The notes below the pieces were generated by a model, which had not been told where the DNA came from, made no database searches, and saw nothing but the letters and a program-made list of their open reading frames with translations. A DNA stretch of 64,000 bases from Bacteroidetes bacterium HGW-Bacteroidetes-6 (GTDB lineage: Bacteria > Bacteroidota > Bacteroidia > Bacteroidales > DTU049). Positions 44,231-54,500 of the stretch are shown here, in pieces (within the stretch, counting starts at the first letter, position 1; every line of letters starts with the position of its first letter). Both the position numbers and the translations under genes were made by a program. The stretch is from positions 1 through 64,000 of the forward strand of contig PHDB01000007.1 of NCBI GenBank assembly GCA_002842495.1, given 5' to 3'.

Positions 44231-45841
44231 ATGAAAACACGAATTCTTTTTCTTTTGTTTTTTGTTGTCCCAGTATTATCGTTTTCGCAGATAAACACCG
44301 ACAACAACTTCATTAAGCCCGACAAAGGCTCTGTTCGATCTGTTATGGGTATTGTTCATGTGCTTGATTCCAGTTTGTTTTCCGATTACAATAGTGGAGC
44401 ATGGGACTACACATCAAAAAGATGTATTCAAAGCCGCCATTGGGGCTCTCAGGGGTTGCCTAACGAATGGATTAACTACAGCTTCGACTCCGACATGTCG
44501 CAATGGGTTAAGTATTATTATGAGCGTGCATCCTATCAGGACGATTCCATTGCCAATTACGATATAGTTTTCGCAAAACCGTGGAGTTCATTTATAAACG
44601 ATTGGACCAACGATACACTTGCTTACTATGATTATTCGAGTGCCATTAGTACTCAATTTGGAGTAATCTATGAAAACAAATTTATTGCAACATCTTACGA
44701 CTTTTTAACAAATAGTATAACTGGAGGTATGAAATACAATCTATTTGTTTATGCCGATTCACTTTACGATCACTATGAGCAGTTTAATTATAATACAGCA
44801 ATCAATCAGTGGGACAAGTATTGGCTGTATAGTTTTTCGTACGATGCCAACAACTATCTACAAAAACGTCTAGAGCAATTGTGGAACGCTTCCGACAATG
44901 TTTACGAAAATGTCAATCAATATTTTTATATATACACCAATGGAAGACTAACACAAGAAGTTAGTCAGAATTGGTCGGGAACAGTCTGGTCCAACAGCAC
45001 CAAGAACATCTATGAATACGATGCAAATCTCAACAAAACAAAACACCTGCATTATACATGGGATGCTGTTAACGATGTTTGGAAGCCTTCGTATCAGTAT
45101 TTGTACACATATACAGGGAATAATAACACAGAGAAACTTTATCAGGTATGGAATACCGGCACCTCATCGTGGGACAATAGCAACAGGCATGTTTATACCT
45201 ACAATACAAATTCTGATATGCTAACCGACAGGCGAGATTTATGGTCAGCCGGAGCATGGAAAAACGATTACAGATACACCTATACGTTTAATACCAGTTT
45301 TCTGCAAACCCTACAATTGTACGAGATTTGGGATAATGGTACAATGGCTTGGAAAAACTCATACAGATATGTTTATTCTTACGACGGCAACGATAACGAA
45401 ACCAATTACACACGACAGAACTGGGACAACATGGCTTCGTCGTGGGTAAACGATTCCAAAAGCGATTATACCTACGATTCGTACAATTCAATGACACTTG
45501 CGACTCATTCGACTTGGAATACAGGGACAAGCAGTTGGGACTATGAGAGTAAAGCCGAATACTATTGGTCCGATTTCGATGCCACAAATGTAAGCGACAT
45601 TTTAAAAAATCCAACGTCGCTTTTTCCCAATCCAACTTCAGGAATTATTCATTTTGATAGTGGTAGCAACGAAATTAGTCGTATCACCATTAGCGATTTG
45701 ACAGGAAAAGTTGTTTATGATGCCTCAACCGAATCGTTTTCGAATGAATTGGATTTGCGACCTTATGGTCGTGGCATGTACAACATTAGTATTACAACCG
45801 AAAACAACGAGGTTTACAATTCAAAAATCGTGGTTCAATAA
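44231..45841 (+). CDS. Secreted W/Y-rich repeat protein with T9SS sorting domain (paralogue 2)
   Basis: A 536-residue protein with signal peptide (1-19, ending SFSQ), the same early block CIQSRHWGSQGLPNEW as paralogue 1 (CIQSRHWGTNGLPNEW), a similar run of W/Y/N-rich repeats (VWNTGTSSWDNSNRHVYTYN, NWDNMASSWVNDSKSDYTYD), and a T9SS sorting domain from LFPNPTSGIIHFD to SKIVVQ. The two paralogues share layout and length, so this is a local duplication with later divergence. It ends before a bidirectional terminator. Confidence 0.85.
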   Translation: MKTRILFLLFFVVPVLSFSQINTDNNFIKPDKGSVRSVMGIVHVLDSSLFSDYNSGAWDYTSKRCIQSRHWGSQGLPNEWINYSFDSDMSQWVKYYYERASYQDDSIANYDIVFAKPWSSFINDWTNDTLAYYDYSSAISTQFGVIYENKFIATSYDFLTNSITGGMKYNLFVYADSLYDHYEQFNYNTAINQWDKYWLYSFSYDANNYLQKRLEQLWNASDNVYENVNQYFYIYTNGRLTQEVSQNWSGTVWSNSTKNIYEYDANLNKTKHLHYTWDAVNDVWKPSYQYLYTYTGNNNTEKLYQVWNTGTSSWDNSNRHVYTYNTNSDMLTDRRDLWSAGAWKNDYRYTYTFNTSFLQTLQLYEIWDNGTMAWKNSYRYVYSYDGNDNETNYTRQNWDNMASSWVNDSKSDYTYDSYNSMTLATHSTWNTGTSSWDYESKAEYYWSDFDATNVSDILKNPTSLFPNPTSGIIHFDSGSNEISRITISDLTGKVVYDASTESFSNELDLRPYGRGMYNISITTENNEVYNSKIVVQ

Positions 45842-45860
45842 GTTTTTAAGAATTTCGATT

Positions 45861-45892
45861 AAAGTCCGGCCTGAAAAGCGTCGGACTTTTTT
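45861..45892. terminator. Bidirectional terminator between the T9SS gene and the phosphate transporter
   Basis: The stem AAAGTCCG (45861-45868) with CGGACTTT (45882-45889) is followed by a T-run on the plus strand, and A-rich sequence allows use on the minus strand. It ends the rightward T9SS gene and the leftward transporter gene, whose stop codon begins inside it. Confidence 0.8.
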
Positions 45893-48131
45893 ATTTGAAT
45901 TTATTGAACTTCAGCTCATTTTCCGTCAATTCAACAAGAAATTTTGAAAGGTTGTACACTTCGGCAATCATATTGAAAAACAAAATATTGCTTTTCGATG
46001 CTGCTTCTTTTGATTTGATTCTTTTGATTTGATTCAGCCTGATTTCCTGTACATGATTTTTGAACTCCAACTGCTTTGCCAGAAGCTCGTCTTGATATTC
46101 ACTGCCATAATCGCCACTGATTCTTTCGCGGCAATAAGCAGCAAAGACATTATATTTTGAAATAATGTCACTTAAATCGCGAAACTGCGACTTGGTTAAG
46201 TTTTTATGCTGATTGGCCACATGTTCGCTCACCGGATGAATGAGAAAATTCAGGCTTACTGCAATTTCGCGTAGGATATCGGTGTTTTTTATATAGTAGT
46301 CGCCAACGGTCAGGTAGTTTTCGCCAAGACCTGCTATTGAGACATTCATGGTCGATTTGAAAACAGAAGTGCGTTTATCAATCTGTCTTACCATCTTTTC
46401 GGCCTTTTTCAGTGTTTTTGTTTTTTCCTTAAAAAGTCCGGTGTTGGTTGTTTCGAGAATTTCGGGAATGACATCTAATACTGCATAAACATTGGTTTTA
46501 CTCAGCTCAATAATTTCTTCTTCACCAGCATCGGTTTCCATGTGCATCATTTCTTCGGCTTCCTTGTGTTCTATTTCGCGCCGACGGTGCGAAATAGAAC
46601 TGCGAATTAACAAAAACACTGATAAAGCAATCAATGCAACAACACTGATATAACCACCTAGATAAAAAATCCATGCAATTAATGCTGCTGCGAAAAAAGC
46701 CAAAAATGCAGTCACGAACCAACCACCAATAACGGTTATTACACCCGAAACGCGGAATACTGCCGATTCGCGATCCCAGGCTCGGTCGGCAAGCGATGTT
46801 CCCATGGTAACCATGAAAGTAACATAGGTTGTTGAGAGAGGAAGTTTCATGCTGGTGCCGACAGCAATTAAACTACTTGCAACCGTAAGGCTTACCGCGG
46901 CCCTTACCATATCGAAAGCCGGAGCTTCGGGATTGTTATTGATTTCGGGTTTTTTAAACCGGCCATCAATCCATCGATGTACTGACGGTATACGAATTAC
47001 CGACAAAACTTTGCCCCCCATGATGGTCATTTTTACAATGCTACGGGCTATCGGATTGGCATCGAATTTTTCTTGTCCTTCGTTCTGACGGCTCAAATCA
47101 ACCGAAGTGCGAATTACTGTGCGTGTTTTTTTGCTAAACCAAAGTGTGAGAACCATAATTAATCCGGATGCCAGCAAAAACAAAGTGGGTGTTGGAGCAC
47201 CGCCCCGCAGACTTTCCATGGTGAATGCCATTGGATCTGTGGCCCCGCTTTGTGTGTAAGCGGAAAATGAATCGTATGCAGCCAGAGGAGGTCCAATGAA
47301 GTTTACCAGGTCGTTACCAGCAAACGACATGGCAAGAGCAAAAGTTCCATAAATAACAACCACTTTAAAGACATTGAGACGGAATAAACTTTGTAAAATG
47401 ATAAAGAGGAATGTGAGCCCAGCCATCAATACACCTTCGATTAGAAGTATGTTTCCTGTAATTTGCTTCAGCAAGTCTTCAGTCACAAACGGGGCGGATT
47501 TCAACCCTTTGAAAAAGATGAAATAAGAAATGAGCCCGATAGCAATTCCACTAAAGATAGAGCCGCCAACGAGTTTGTATCGTTCAAATGAAAAACTAAA
47601 AACAATACGAGCAAGATATTGCAAAATAACTCCTACAAAAAACGCAATAGTGATAGATACAAAAATAGCCGAAATCATTGCCAAAGCCTTATCGGTGTTA
47701 ATGTAGGTGGCAATGTTTCCAAATGCTTCGCCATTAGCCGAAACTTTAATTGCAGAATAGGCAAAAGCTGCACCAAGCAACCCGGCGACCAACGAAACCG
47801 TAGTTGATGTTGGCAGTCCCAGCGTGTTGAAAAAATCAATCAACAATACATTGGTAAGCATAACCGCCAAAAAAATCATGATTACTTCGCCAAAGGCAAA
47901 ATACTGCGGATGAAAAACTCCCGAACGAGCAACTTCCATCATGCCTCCAGCAAACATAGCGCCCACAAAAACACCAGCAGAAGCCGTAATCATTAACACT
48001 TTAAACGAAGCTGCTTTGGCACCCCAAGCATTGTTGAGGAAATTTACTGCATCGTTGGCAACACCAATGGTCAAATTCAGAATGGTGAGTGCAAAAAGCA
48101 CTACAATAATCGCTAAATAATAATAATCCAT
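45891..48131 (-). CDS. PiT-family inorganic phosphate transporter with PhoU-like C-terminus (copy 1)
   Basis: A 746-residue protein. The N-terminal two thirds (about 1-535) hold roughly ten to twelve membrane helices with both PiT repeats: GVANDAVNFLN near residue 23 and FAGNDLVNFIGPPL near 270, plus GLPTSTTVSLV and LPLSTTYVTFMV. The C-terminal 190 residues are a soluble helical domain resembling PhoU (KTLKKAEKMVRQIDKR). Import of phosphate with H+ or Na+ is the family role, with the PhoU-like tail a likely regulator. The neighbour at 48210 is a tandem duplicate of the same length; 78 bp separates them. Confidence 0.92.
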   Translation of the reverse strand: MDYYYLAIIVVLFALTILNLTIGVANDAVNFLNNAWGAKAASFKVLMITASAGVFVGAMFAGGMMEVARSGVFHPQYFAFGEVIMIFLAVMLTNVLLIDFFNTLGLPTSTTVSLVAGLLGAAFAYSAIKVSANGEAFGNIATYINTDKALAMISAIFVSITIAFFVGVILQYLARIVFSFSFERYKLVGGSIFSGIAIGLISYFIFFKGLKSAPFVTEDLLKQITGNILLIEGVLMAGLTFLFIILQSLFRLNVFKVVVIYGTFALAMSFAGNDLVNFIGPPLAAYDSFSAYTQSGATDPMAFTMESLRGGAPTPTLFLLASGLIMVLTLWFSKKTRTVIRTSVDLSRQNEGQEKFDANPIARSIVKMTIMGGKVLSVIRIPSVHRWIDGRFKKPEINNNPEAPAFDMVRAAVSLTVASSLIAVGTSMKLPLSTTYVTFMVTMGTSLADRAWDRESAVFRVSGVITVIGGWFVTAFLAFFAAALIAWIFYLGGYISVVALIALSVFLLIRSSISHRRREIEHKEAEEMMHMETDAGEEEIIELSKTNVYAVLDVIPEILETTNTGLFKEKTKTLKKAEKMVRQIDKRTSVFKSTMNVSIAGLGENYLTVGDYYIKNTDILREIAVSLNFLIHPVSEHVANQHKNLTKSQFRDLSDIISKYNVFAAYCRERISGDYGSEYQDELLAKQLEFKNHVQEIRLNQIKRIKSKEAASKSNILFFNMIAEVYNLSKFLVELTENELKFNKFK

Positions 48132-48209
48132 CTTTATCGGGATGAGCCGATAAAATTACGAATATTATCAGTAAGTAAGTTGTAAATTTTCAGTTGAAAA
48201 CTTACAGAC

Positions 48210-50450
48210 CTACTTTATCTTATTGAATTTCAGTTCGTTTTCGGTAAGGTCGTTCAATTGTTTGGTCAGGTTTTGAATTTCTGTAATTAGATTGAAGAAA
48301 AGCAGATTTGACCGCGATGCCGATTCTTTCGACTTCACCCGTTTTATTTGCTGGAGTCGAATTTCTTGCACCTTATTGCAAACAACTGTTTGTTTCTCAA
48401 TAAGTACGGGAAGTTTCTCAATTCCAAAATCGCCCACAATAAGCTCGCGAACAAAGCTAGCAAAACCGGTAAACTCACTCGTTAGGTCCGAAAAATCGCG
48501 AAGTTGCGATTTGCTCAGATTTTTGTGCTGATTGTTGACATGTTGGTAAACAGGATGCGTAATGTAACTCAAACTCACTGCAATTTCTCTCAGCAAATCG
48601 GTATTTTTTACAAAATATTCCCCGATTGTGAGGTAGTTTTCGCCCAGAGAAGAGATGGTAGCATTCATGGTCGATTTGTACACCTCTGTTCGTTTATCAA
48701 TGGAACGAGTAAGCTTATCGGCTTTTTTAAGCACCTTCAGTTTCTCTTTGCTCAATCCCTGTTGTGTGGTTGAAAATATCTCCTGAATATGGTCGAGAAC
48801 ATAAAGCACATTTGTTTTGCTGAGTTCAATTATTTCGCTTTCGTCGGCACCTGATTCAATACGCAAAATATCTTCGGTTTCATCGTGCTCTTTTTCGCGT
48901 CGGCGATGAACAACCTTGCTTCGAATTAGCAGGAATACAGCTAATGCCGCCATGAAAACAACAGCAATCAGTCCGCCAAAATGGAGAATAATGGCAATAA
49001 CTGCAGCTGCGGCAAATGCCAAAAATGCAGTTACAAACCATCCACCAATAACCGTTACAACACCCGAAACGCGGTAAACAGCCGATTCGCGATCCCACGC
49101 ACGATCGGAAAGCGATGTACCCATTGCAACCATAAAAGTTACGTAGGTTGTCGAAAGTGGAAGTTTTAGGCTTGTGCCAATAGCAATTAAGCTACTTGCA
49201 ACCGTTAAGCTCACAGCTGCCCGAAGCATATCGAATGCTGGAGCATCAGGGTCGTTGTTTTGTGCTGGTCGTTGAAGTCTTTTTTCAATCCAGCGGTGTA
49301 CCGCAGGAATCTGAACCAAAGTAAGCACTTTGCCAATCGAAATGGCCATTTTCACAATGCTGCGCGAAACCGGATTCGATTCGAATTTCTCCACCCCTTC
49401 GTTTTGGCGGCTCAAATCGACTGAAGTGCGTATGACGGTTTTGGTTTTTTTGCTAAACCAAAGTGTAAGAACCATTATGGCGCCAGCGCCAAGAAGTAAA
49501 AATGTAGGTGTAGGTGCGCCTCCTTCTAGACTTGTCATGTAAAGTGCATTCGGGTCGCCAGCGCCACTTGCCACATAGGCATTGTAGGCATCGAGCCCTG
49601 CAAGCGATGGTCCCAGAAAGTTCACAAGGTCGTTTCCTGCAAAAGCCATTGCCAAAGCAAAAGTTCCATAAATTACAACAACCTTAAAAACATTTAATCG
49701 GAAAAGGCCTTGCAAAATCATGAACAAAACTGCCAAACCGCCCATCAAAATCGATTCCAGTATTAAAATATTTGCGCCAACCCATTCTTTGGTTTCCGCA
49801 TTAATAAAAGAAGCCGATTTCATCCCTTTGAAAAAGATAAAATAGGAAATCAGCCCAATTGCAATGCCTGCAAAGATAGAACCACCAACAACCTTATATC
49901 TTTCGAAAGTAAAACTAAAAAGTACACGTGCAATATATTGAAGTATAACTCCAACAAAGAATGCAATGGCAATTGAAATAAAGATAGCCGAAATCATGGC
50001 CAATGCCTTGTCGGTATTGATATAAGTGGCTATTTGGCTGAAACTTTCTGCGTTTTCGACAACTTTAATAACTGCAAACGAAAATGCTGCACCTAGCAAT
50101 GCAGAAACCAACGACACTGTTGTAGATGTTGGCAATCCAAGTGTATTGAAGAAGTCAATCAACAACACATCGGTGAGAACAACAGCAAGGTAAATCATAA
50201 TCACCTCGCTAAAAACAAAATATTGGGGGTGAAAAACGCCTGAACGGGCAACTTCCATCATTCCGCCTGCAAACAAAGCTCCAATAAAAACACCTATCGA
50301 TGCTGTTATCATGAGGGCTTTAAACGAAGCAGCTTTTGAGCCCCAACCCGAGTTGAGAAAATTCACTGCATCGTTGGCTACGCCTACAGTTAAATCGGTT
50401 GCAGCCAGCAGAAAAAGTATCACGACAATGGCCAAATAATAGAATTCCAT
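48210..50450 (-). CDS. PiT-family inorganic phosphate transporter with PhoU-like C-terminus (copy 2)
   Basis: A 746-residue tandem paralogue of the preceding entry, with the same two PiT repeats (GVANDAVNFLN, FAGNDLVNFLGPSL), the same SFKALMITAS and PTSTTVSLV blocks, and a PhoU-like tail (KLKVLKKADKLTRSIDKR). By eye most of the membrane part is conserved, while loops and tail differ. It is the first of the two in transcription order. A TAATTTTG box (50474-50481, minus) lies 23 bp upstream, with TTTG at 50505-50508. Two copies may differ in affinity or in regulation through the tail. Confidence 0.92.
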   Translation of the reverse strand: MEFYYLAIVVILFLLAATDLTVGVANDAVNFLNSGWGSKAASFKALMITASIGVFIGALFAGGMMEVARSGVFHPQYFVFSEVIMIYLAVVLTDVLLIDFFNTLGLPTSTTVSLVSALLGAAFSFAVIKVVENAESFSQIATYINTDKALAMISAIFISIAIAFFVGVILQYIARVLFSFTFERYKVVGGSIFAGIAIGLISYFIFFKGMKSASFINAETKEWVGANILILESILMGGLAVLFMILQGLFRLNVFKVVVIYGTFALAMAFAGNDLVNFLGPSLAGLDAYNAYVASGAGDPNALYMTSLEGGAPTPTFLLLGAGAIMVLTLWFSKKTKTVIRTSVDLSRQNEGVEKFESNPVSRSIVKMAISIGKVLTLVQIPAVHRWIEKRLQRPAQNNDPDAPAFDMLRAAVSLTVASSLIAIGTSLKLPLSTTYVTFMVAMGTSLSDRAWDRESAVYRVSGVVTVIGGWFVTAFLAFAAAAVIAIILHFGGLIAVVFMAALAVFLLIRSKVVHRRREKEHDETEDILRIESGADESEIIELSKTNVLYVLDHIQEIFSTTQQGLSKEKLKVLKKADKLTRSIDKRTEVYKSTMNATISSLGENYLTIGEYFVKNTDLLREIAVSLSYITHPVYQHVNNQHKNLSKSQLRDFSDLTSEFTGFASFVRELIVGDFGIEKLPVLIEKQTVVCNKVQEIRLQQIKRVKSKESASRSNLLFFNLITEIQNLTKQLNDLTENELKFNKIK

Positions 50451-50473
50451 GAATTTTAGTATTTAATAGAATA

Positions 50474-50508
50474 CAAAATTATCACTAAATCGTGCTGCTG
50501 ACCGCAAA
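50474..50508 (-). promoter_or_regulatory. Promoter of the phosphate-transporter pair
   Basis: On the minus strand TTTG (50508-50505), 23 bases, then TAATTTTG (50481-50474). The spacing is slightly longer than the usual 19-21. Confidence 0.4.
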
Positions 50509-50560
50509 GCAATATTAAGAAATCATTAAGTCAGTGTGAAGTTTTTGTCAGAGAAATTCC

Positions 50561-50615
50561 GAAAAACAAAACAGCCACTCAAATACCGAATTTAATCCGG
50601 TCGTGAATGGCTGTT
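50561..50615 (-). terminator. Terminator of the acid phosphatase gene
   Basis: AACAGCCA (50570-50577) pairs with TGGCTGTT (50608-50615), with an inner ACCG/CGGT helix. On the minus strand the stem is followed by TTTTGTTTTT. It lies just after the phosphatase stop codon. Confidence 0.75.
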
Positions 50616-50639
50616 GAAATGTGCTTAAAAACGGGAAGA

Positions 50640-51464
50640 TTAGAATCCCTGTAGATTTATTTTTCTTATGCTGTCTTTTGCCTCATTCGAAAGGCCATAA
50701 TTGTAGTTAAGGGCAGCACCTTCCCAATCGCCATACATTGGATTGGGCAAAACAATAAATCGTTTACCAAATTCGAGTTTCAGGCTGTCAGTTGCATCGA
50801 AGCGGTCGTCAACACTTTTCTTTTCGAATACTTCGCTGAAATCGTTGAGGTTATCGCCAAGCAGTAAAACGATGTTGTATGTCTCAAGCACTTTTTGACG
50901 ACGTTCTTCTTTGCCGCTGGTTTTGTCGCGAAGCAGCAAATGAGCTTCGTCTGCCATCGGAAAACCAAGGTTCTGCATATTCTGTATGGTAGCATCCATT
51001 TCGCCAACTTTTCTGTTGCTGATATAATATATGGCTACACCTTTCGAAACGGCATAGTTCATAAATTCGACGGCTCCGGGAATGGCTGCAGCCTTTGCAG
51101 CACTGATCCATTCGCTCCAACGAACAGGATATCCAAAATTACCGAGAACATTTTGTGCTTCGTAGGGACTGTTGTCGACAATAGTTTCGTCAATGTCGGT
51201 CACAATAGCAAGAGGTTTCCCTGGTTTGTTTAGAGCAACGGCCTGGTCGAGCATCAGTTTAGCAAGATTGAACGACTGGTAGCACATAGCGCGCATTTCG
51301 GCTGATGCCTGATACCACAAAACGGCCATCAGCATGTAATCGTACGAAAAGGATTCTTTCACAATGGTGTCGTGAACAACCACTTCTTTAATTACTACTT
51401 TTTCAGTCTGGCACGATGTGGCAAAAATAAGAGCCAGAACAAAAATCACCATCAGGTTTTTCAT
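50640..51464 (-). CDS. Class C acid phosphatase, e(P4)-type 5'-nucleotidase lipoprotein
   Basis: A 274-residue HAD-fold lipoprotein (MKNLMVIFVLALIFATSC, Cys at 18). The class C marks are IVTDIDETIVDNSPY (about 90-104, DxDxT nucleophile), IYYISNRK, KTSGKEERR, and VLLLGDNLNDF. Family members remove phosphate from nucleotides such as NMN at the outer membrane and help take up NAD precursors. Here the gene lies upstream of two phosphate transporters in the same orientation, though a terminator follows it, so phosphate or nucleoside scavenging is a fitting role. The substrate is inferred from the family. Confidence 0.93.
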   Translation of the reverse strand: MKNLMVIFVLALIFATSCQTEKVVIKEVVVHDTIVKESFSYDYMLMAVLWYQASAEMRAMCYQSFNLAKLMLDQAVALNKPGKPLAIVTDIDETIVDNSPYEAQNVLGNFGYPVRWSEWISAAKAAAIPGAVEFMNYAVSKGVAIYYISNRKVGEMDATIQNMQNLGFPMADEAHLLLRDKTSGKEERRQKVLETYNIVLLLGDNLNDFSEVFEKKSVDDRFDATDSLKLEFGKRFIVLPNPMYGDWEGAALNYNYGLSNEAKDSIRKINLQGF

Positions 51465-51476
51465 AGGTTTGGTTTT

Positions 51477-51505
51477 AAAAAAAGGCCGGACAAATTGCCC
51501 GGCCT
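51477..51505 (-). terminator. Terminator of nifJ
   Basis: The stem AGGCCGG (51483-51489) with CCGGCCT (51499-51505), read on the minus strand, is followed by a run of seven Ts. It lies 13 bp past the nifJ stop and 12 bp before the acid phosphatase start. Confidence 0.85.
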
Positions 51506-51518
51506 GAGTGAATTTTGA

Positions 51519-54500
51519 TTATTGCATTTCGGCCAGTCGCTTGTAAGAGTTGAAACGCCATTTGGCATTGTTCTCACAGGTGATAAACAGGTCGACTGCT
51601 TCTTTCGGGAACGCTTTCATCAGTGATGTGTAGCGTACTTCGCTCTGCAGGAAGTCCTGAAATTTGCTCCAATCGGGTTCTTTCGAATCGAGAACGAAAG
51701 GATTCTTTCCATCAGCTTCGAGTTGCGGATTGAAACGATACATATGCCAGTAACCCGCCTCAACAGCTTGTTTTGCCTGATCCTGGGTTTTGCCCATTCC
51801 GTTGCGCAAACCATGGTTGATACATGGGGCGTAAGCAATAATGAGTGATGGTCCAGGATAAGCTTCGGCTTCGCGAATAGCTTTCAAATACTGGTTCTGA
51901 TCCGAACCCATCGAAACCTGCGCAACATATACGTATCCATACGACATGGCCATCATTCCAAGGTCTTTTTTGCGGACTTTTTTACCCGAAGCTGCAAATT
52001 TAGCTACAGCTCCTGTTGGAGTCGATTTCGATGCCTGTCCACCCGTGTTCGAATACACCTCGGTGTCGAGTACCAGCAAATTGATGTCTTCGCCCGATGC
52101 AAGTACATGGTCGAGTCCGCCATATCCGATATCGTATGCCCAACCGTCGCCACCAAACACCCAAATCGATTTCTTAATCAGGTATTGTTTTTTGTCAACT
52201 ATTTCAAGAGCAAGTTCCGATTTGTCGTTTTCGGCCAATGCAAGCAATTTTGCTGAAGCAGTTTCCGAAGCGGCAGCATCGTTGATGGCGGCCATCCACT
52301 CTTCACAGGCTTCTTTCATTTGTCCGTTGAGACCGGCTGCAATGGCTTCTTTCATCTTCAAAACAAGAAATTCTCTCATCTTGCCAATACCACTTGCAAT
52401 ACCAAGCCCGTATTCAGCATTGTCTTCGAACAACGAGTTTGCCCAGGCAACGCCTTTACCACTTTTGTAATTGGCAGTGTATGGTGTTGAAGGAGCCGAA
52501 CCACCGTAAATCGAAGAACATCCGGTTGCATTGGCAACAATCATACGCTCGCCATAAAGCTGAGTGATGAGTTTGATGTATGGAGTTTCGCCGCAACCTG
52601 CACAAGCACCCGAAAATTCGAACAATGGCTGTGCAAACTGGCTGTTACGTACGGTTTTTTGTTTGTCAACAATACCGTCTTTGTAACCTACTTTTTCGTC
52701 GAGATAAACAAAGCGATCTGCTTCGGCCATTTGCTCGTCGAGTGGTTTGAATTCGAGAGCTTTGGTTTTCGAAGGACAAACATCGATACAGTTGCCGCAA
52801 CCTGTACAGTCGAGTACACTCACCTGCATGCGGAAATTGTATTCTTTGAATGCACCATTGCCTTTTACAGTAGCTGTATTGGCCGGAGCTTTGCTCAATT
52901 CTTCGTCGGTGAGGAGGAATGGACGAATAGCAGCGTGAGGACAAACATATGCACACTGGTTACACTGAATACAGTTTTCGGGAATCCATTCGGGAACCGT
53001 AACTGCAATACCGCGTTTTTCGTATTTGGTGGTCCCGTGCGGGAAAGTACCATCTTCGATTCCTTTGAATGTGGAAACTTTCAAATCGTCGCCATTCTGG
53101 CGGTTGATAACATCGGCAACATTGCGAATGAATGAAGGCTTGTTGTCTTCTTCGTGATCAATTTTCGGATCAAGGTTTTTCCATTCTTCCGGAACTTTCA
53201 CTTCAATCACTTCTGCACCGCGGTCGATAGCTGCGTAATTCATTTTCACGATTTCTTCGCCCTTGCGGCCAAACGATTTGTCAATCGCTTTTTTCATTTC
53301 CTTAACTGCAAGATCGTAAGGAATTACATTCGAAATCTTGAAGAATGCCGACTGCATGATAGTGTTGGTGCGATTTCCGAGACCAATTTCTTCTGCAATC
53401 TGGGTTCCGTTCATGATATAGAACCTGATTTCGTTCACTGCCAGATATTTTTTCAACGAATCCGGCAGACGATTCTTTGTTTCTTCTACATCCCAAATGC
53501 TGTTGAGGAGGAAAGTTCCGCCTTTTTTCAATCCTTTGAGCATTTTGTAACGGCCAAGATAAGCTGGTACATGGCAAGCTACAAAATCGGGAGTGTTCAG
53601 CAAATACGGCGAACGAATAGGAACATCGCCAAAACGAAGATGTGAGGTTGTGAAACCTCCCGATTTTTTCGAATCGTAAGCAAAATAGGCCTGGCAATAT
53701 TTTTCGGTGTTGTCGCCGATAATTTTTATTGAGTTTTTATTGGCGCCTACTGTACCATCCGAACCAATTCCGTAGAATTTTGCGGAATAGATACTTGGAT
53801 GCGAAATGTTGATTTCGGCAAGCTGTGGCAGCGAGTGGAAAGTAACATCGTCAACAATACCAATGGTGAACAAGTTTTTAGGCTCGTTGGCCTTCATGTT
53901 TTCGAAAACCGAAATAACCTGAGCCGGAGTGGTGTCTTTCGAACTCAAACCATAACGTCCGCCAATAACCATAGGCGCGTTGGGTTTATTGTAGAAAAGA
54001 TTTTTTACATCCATGTACAAAGGATCGCCTTCTGCTCCGGGTTCTTTTGTGCGGTCGAGCACAGTGATGCGTTTCACCGAAGTTGGGAAAATCTTCATGA
54101 AATACTTCTCACTGAACGGACGATAGAGATGAACAGAAATCAATCCTGTTTTTTCGCCTTTGGCGTTCAGATAATCGATGGTTTCCTTGATGGTGTCGGT
54201 GATAGAACCCATTGCGATGATAATGTTGTCGGCATCGGGAGCACCATAGAATGTGAATGGATGGTATTCGCGACCAGTGAGCTTGTTGAGCTGAACCATG
54301 TAGTCTTCAACTACATCGGCCACTTTGTCGTAAAACGGATTGGCAGCTTCGCGACTCTGGAAATAAATGTCGGGATTCTGAGCTGTGCCGCGTGTAACAG
54401 GATGTTCCGGATTCAGTGCATTGTGTCTGAAAGCTTTCAACGCATCCATGTCAACCAAGTCTTTCACGTCTTCGTTGTTGAGATATTCAACTTTCTGAAT

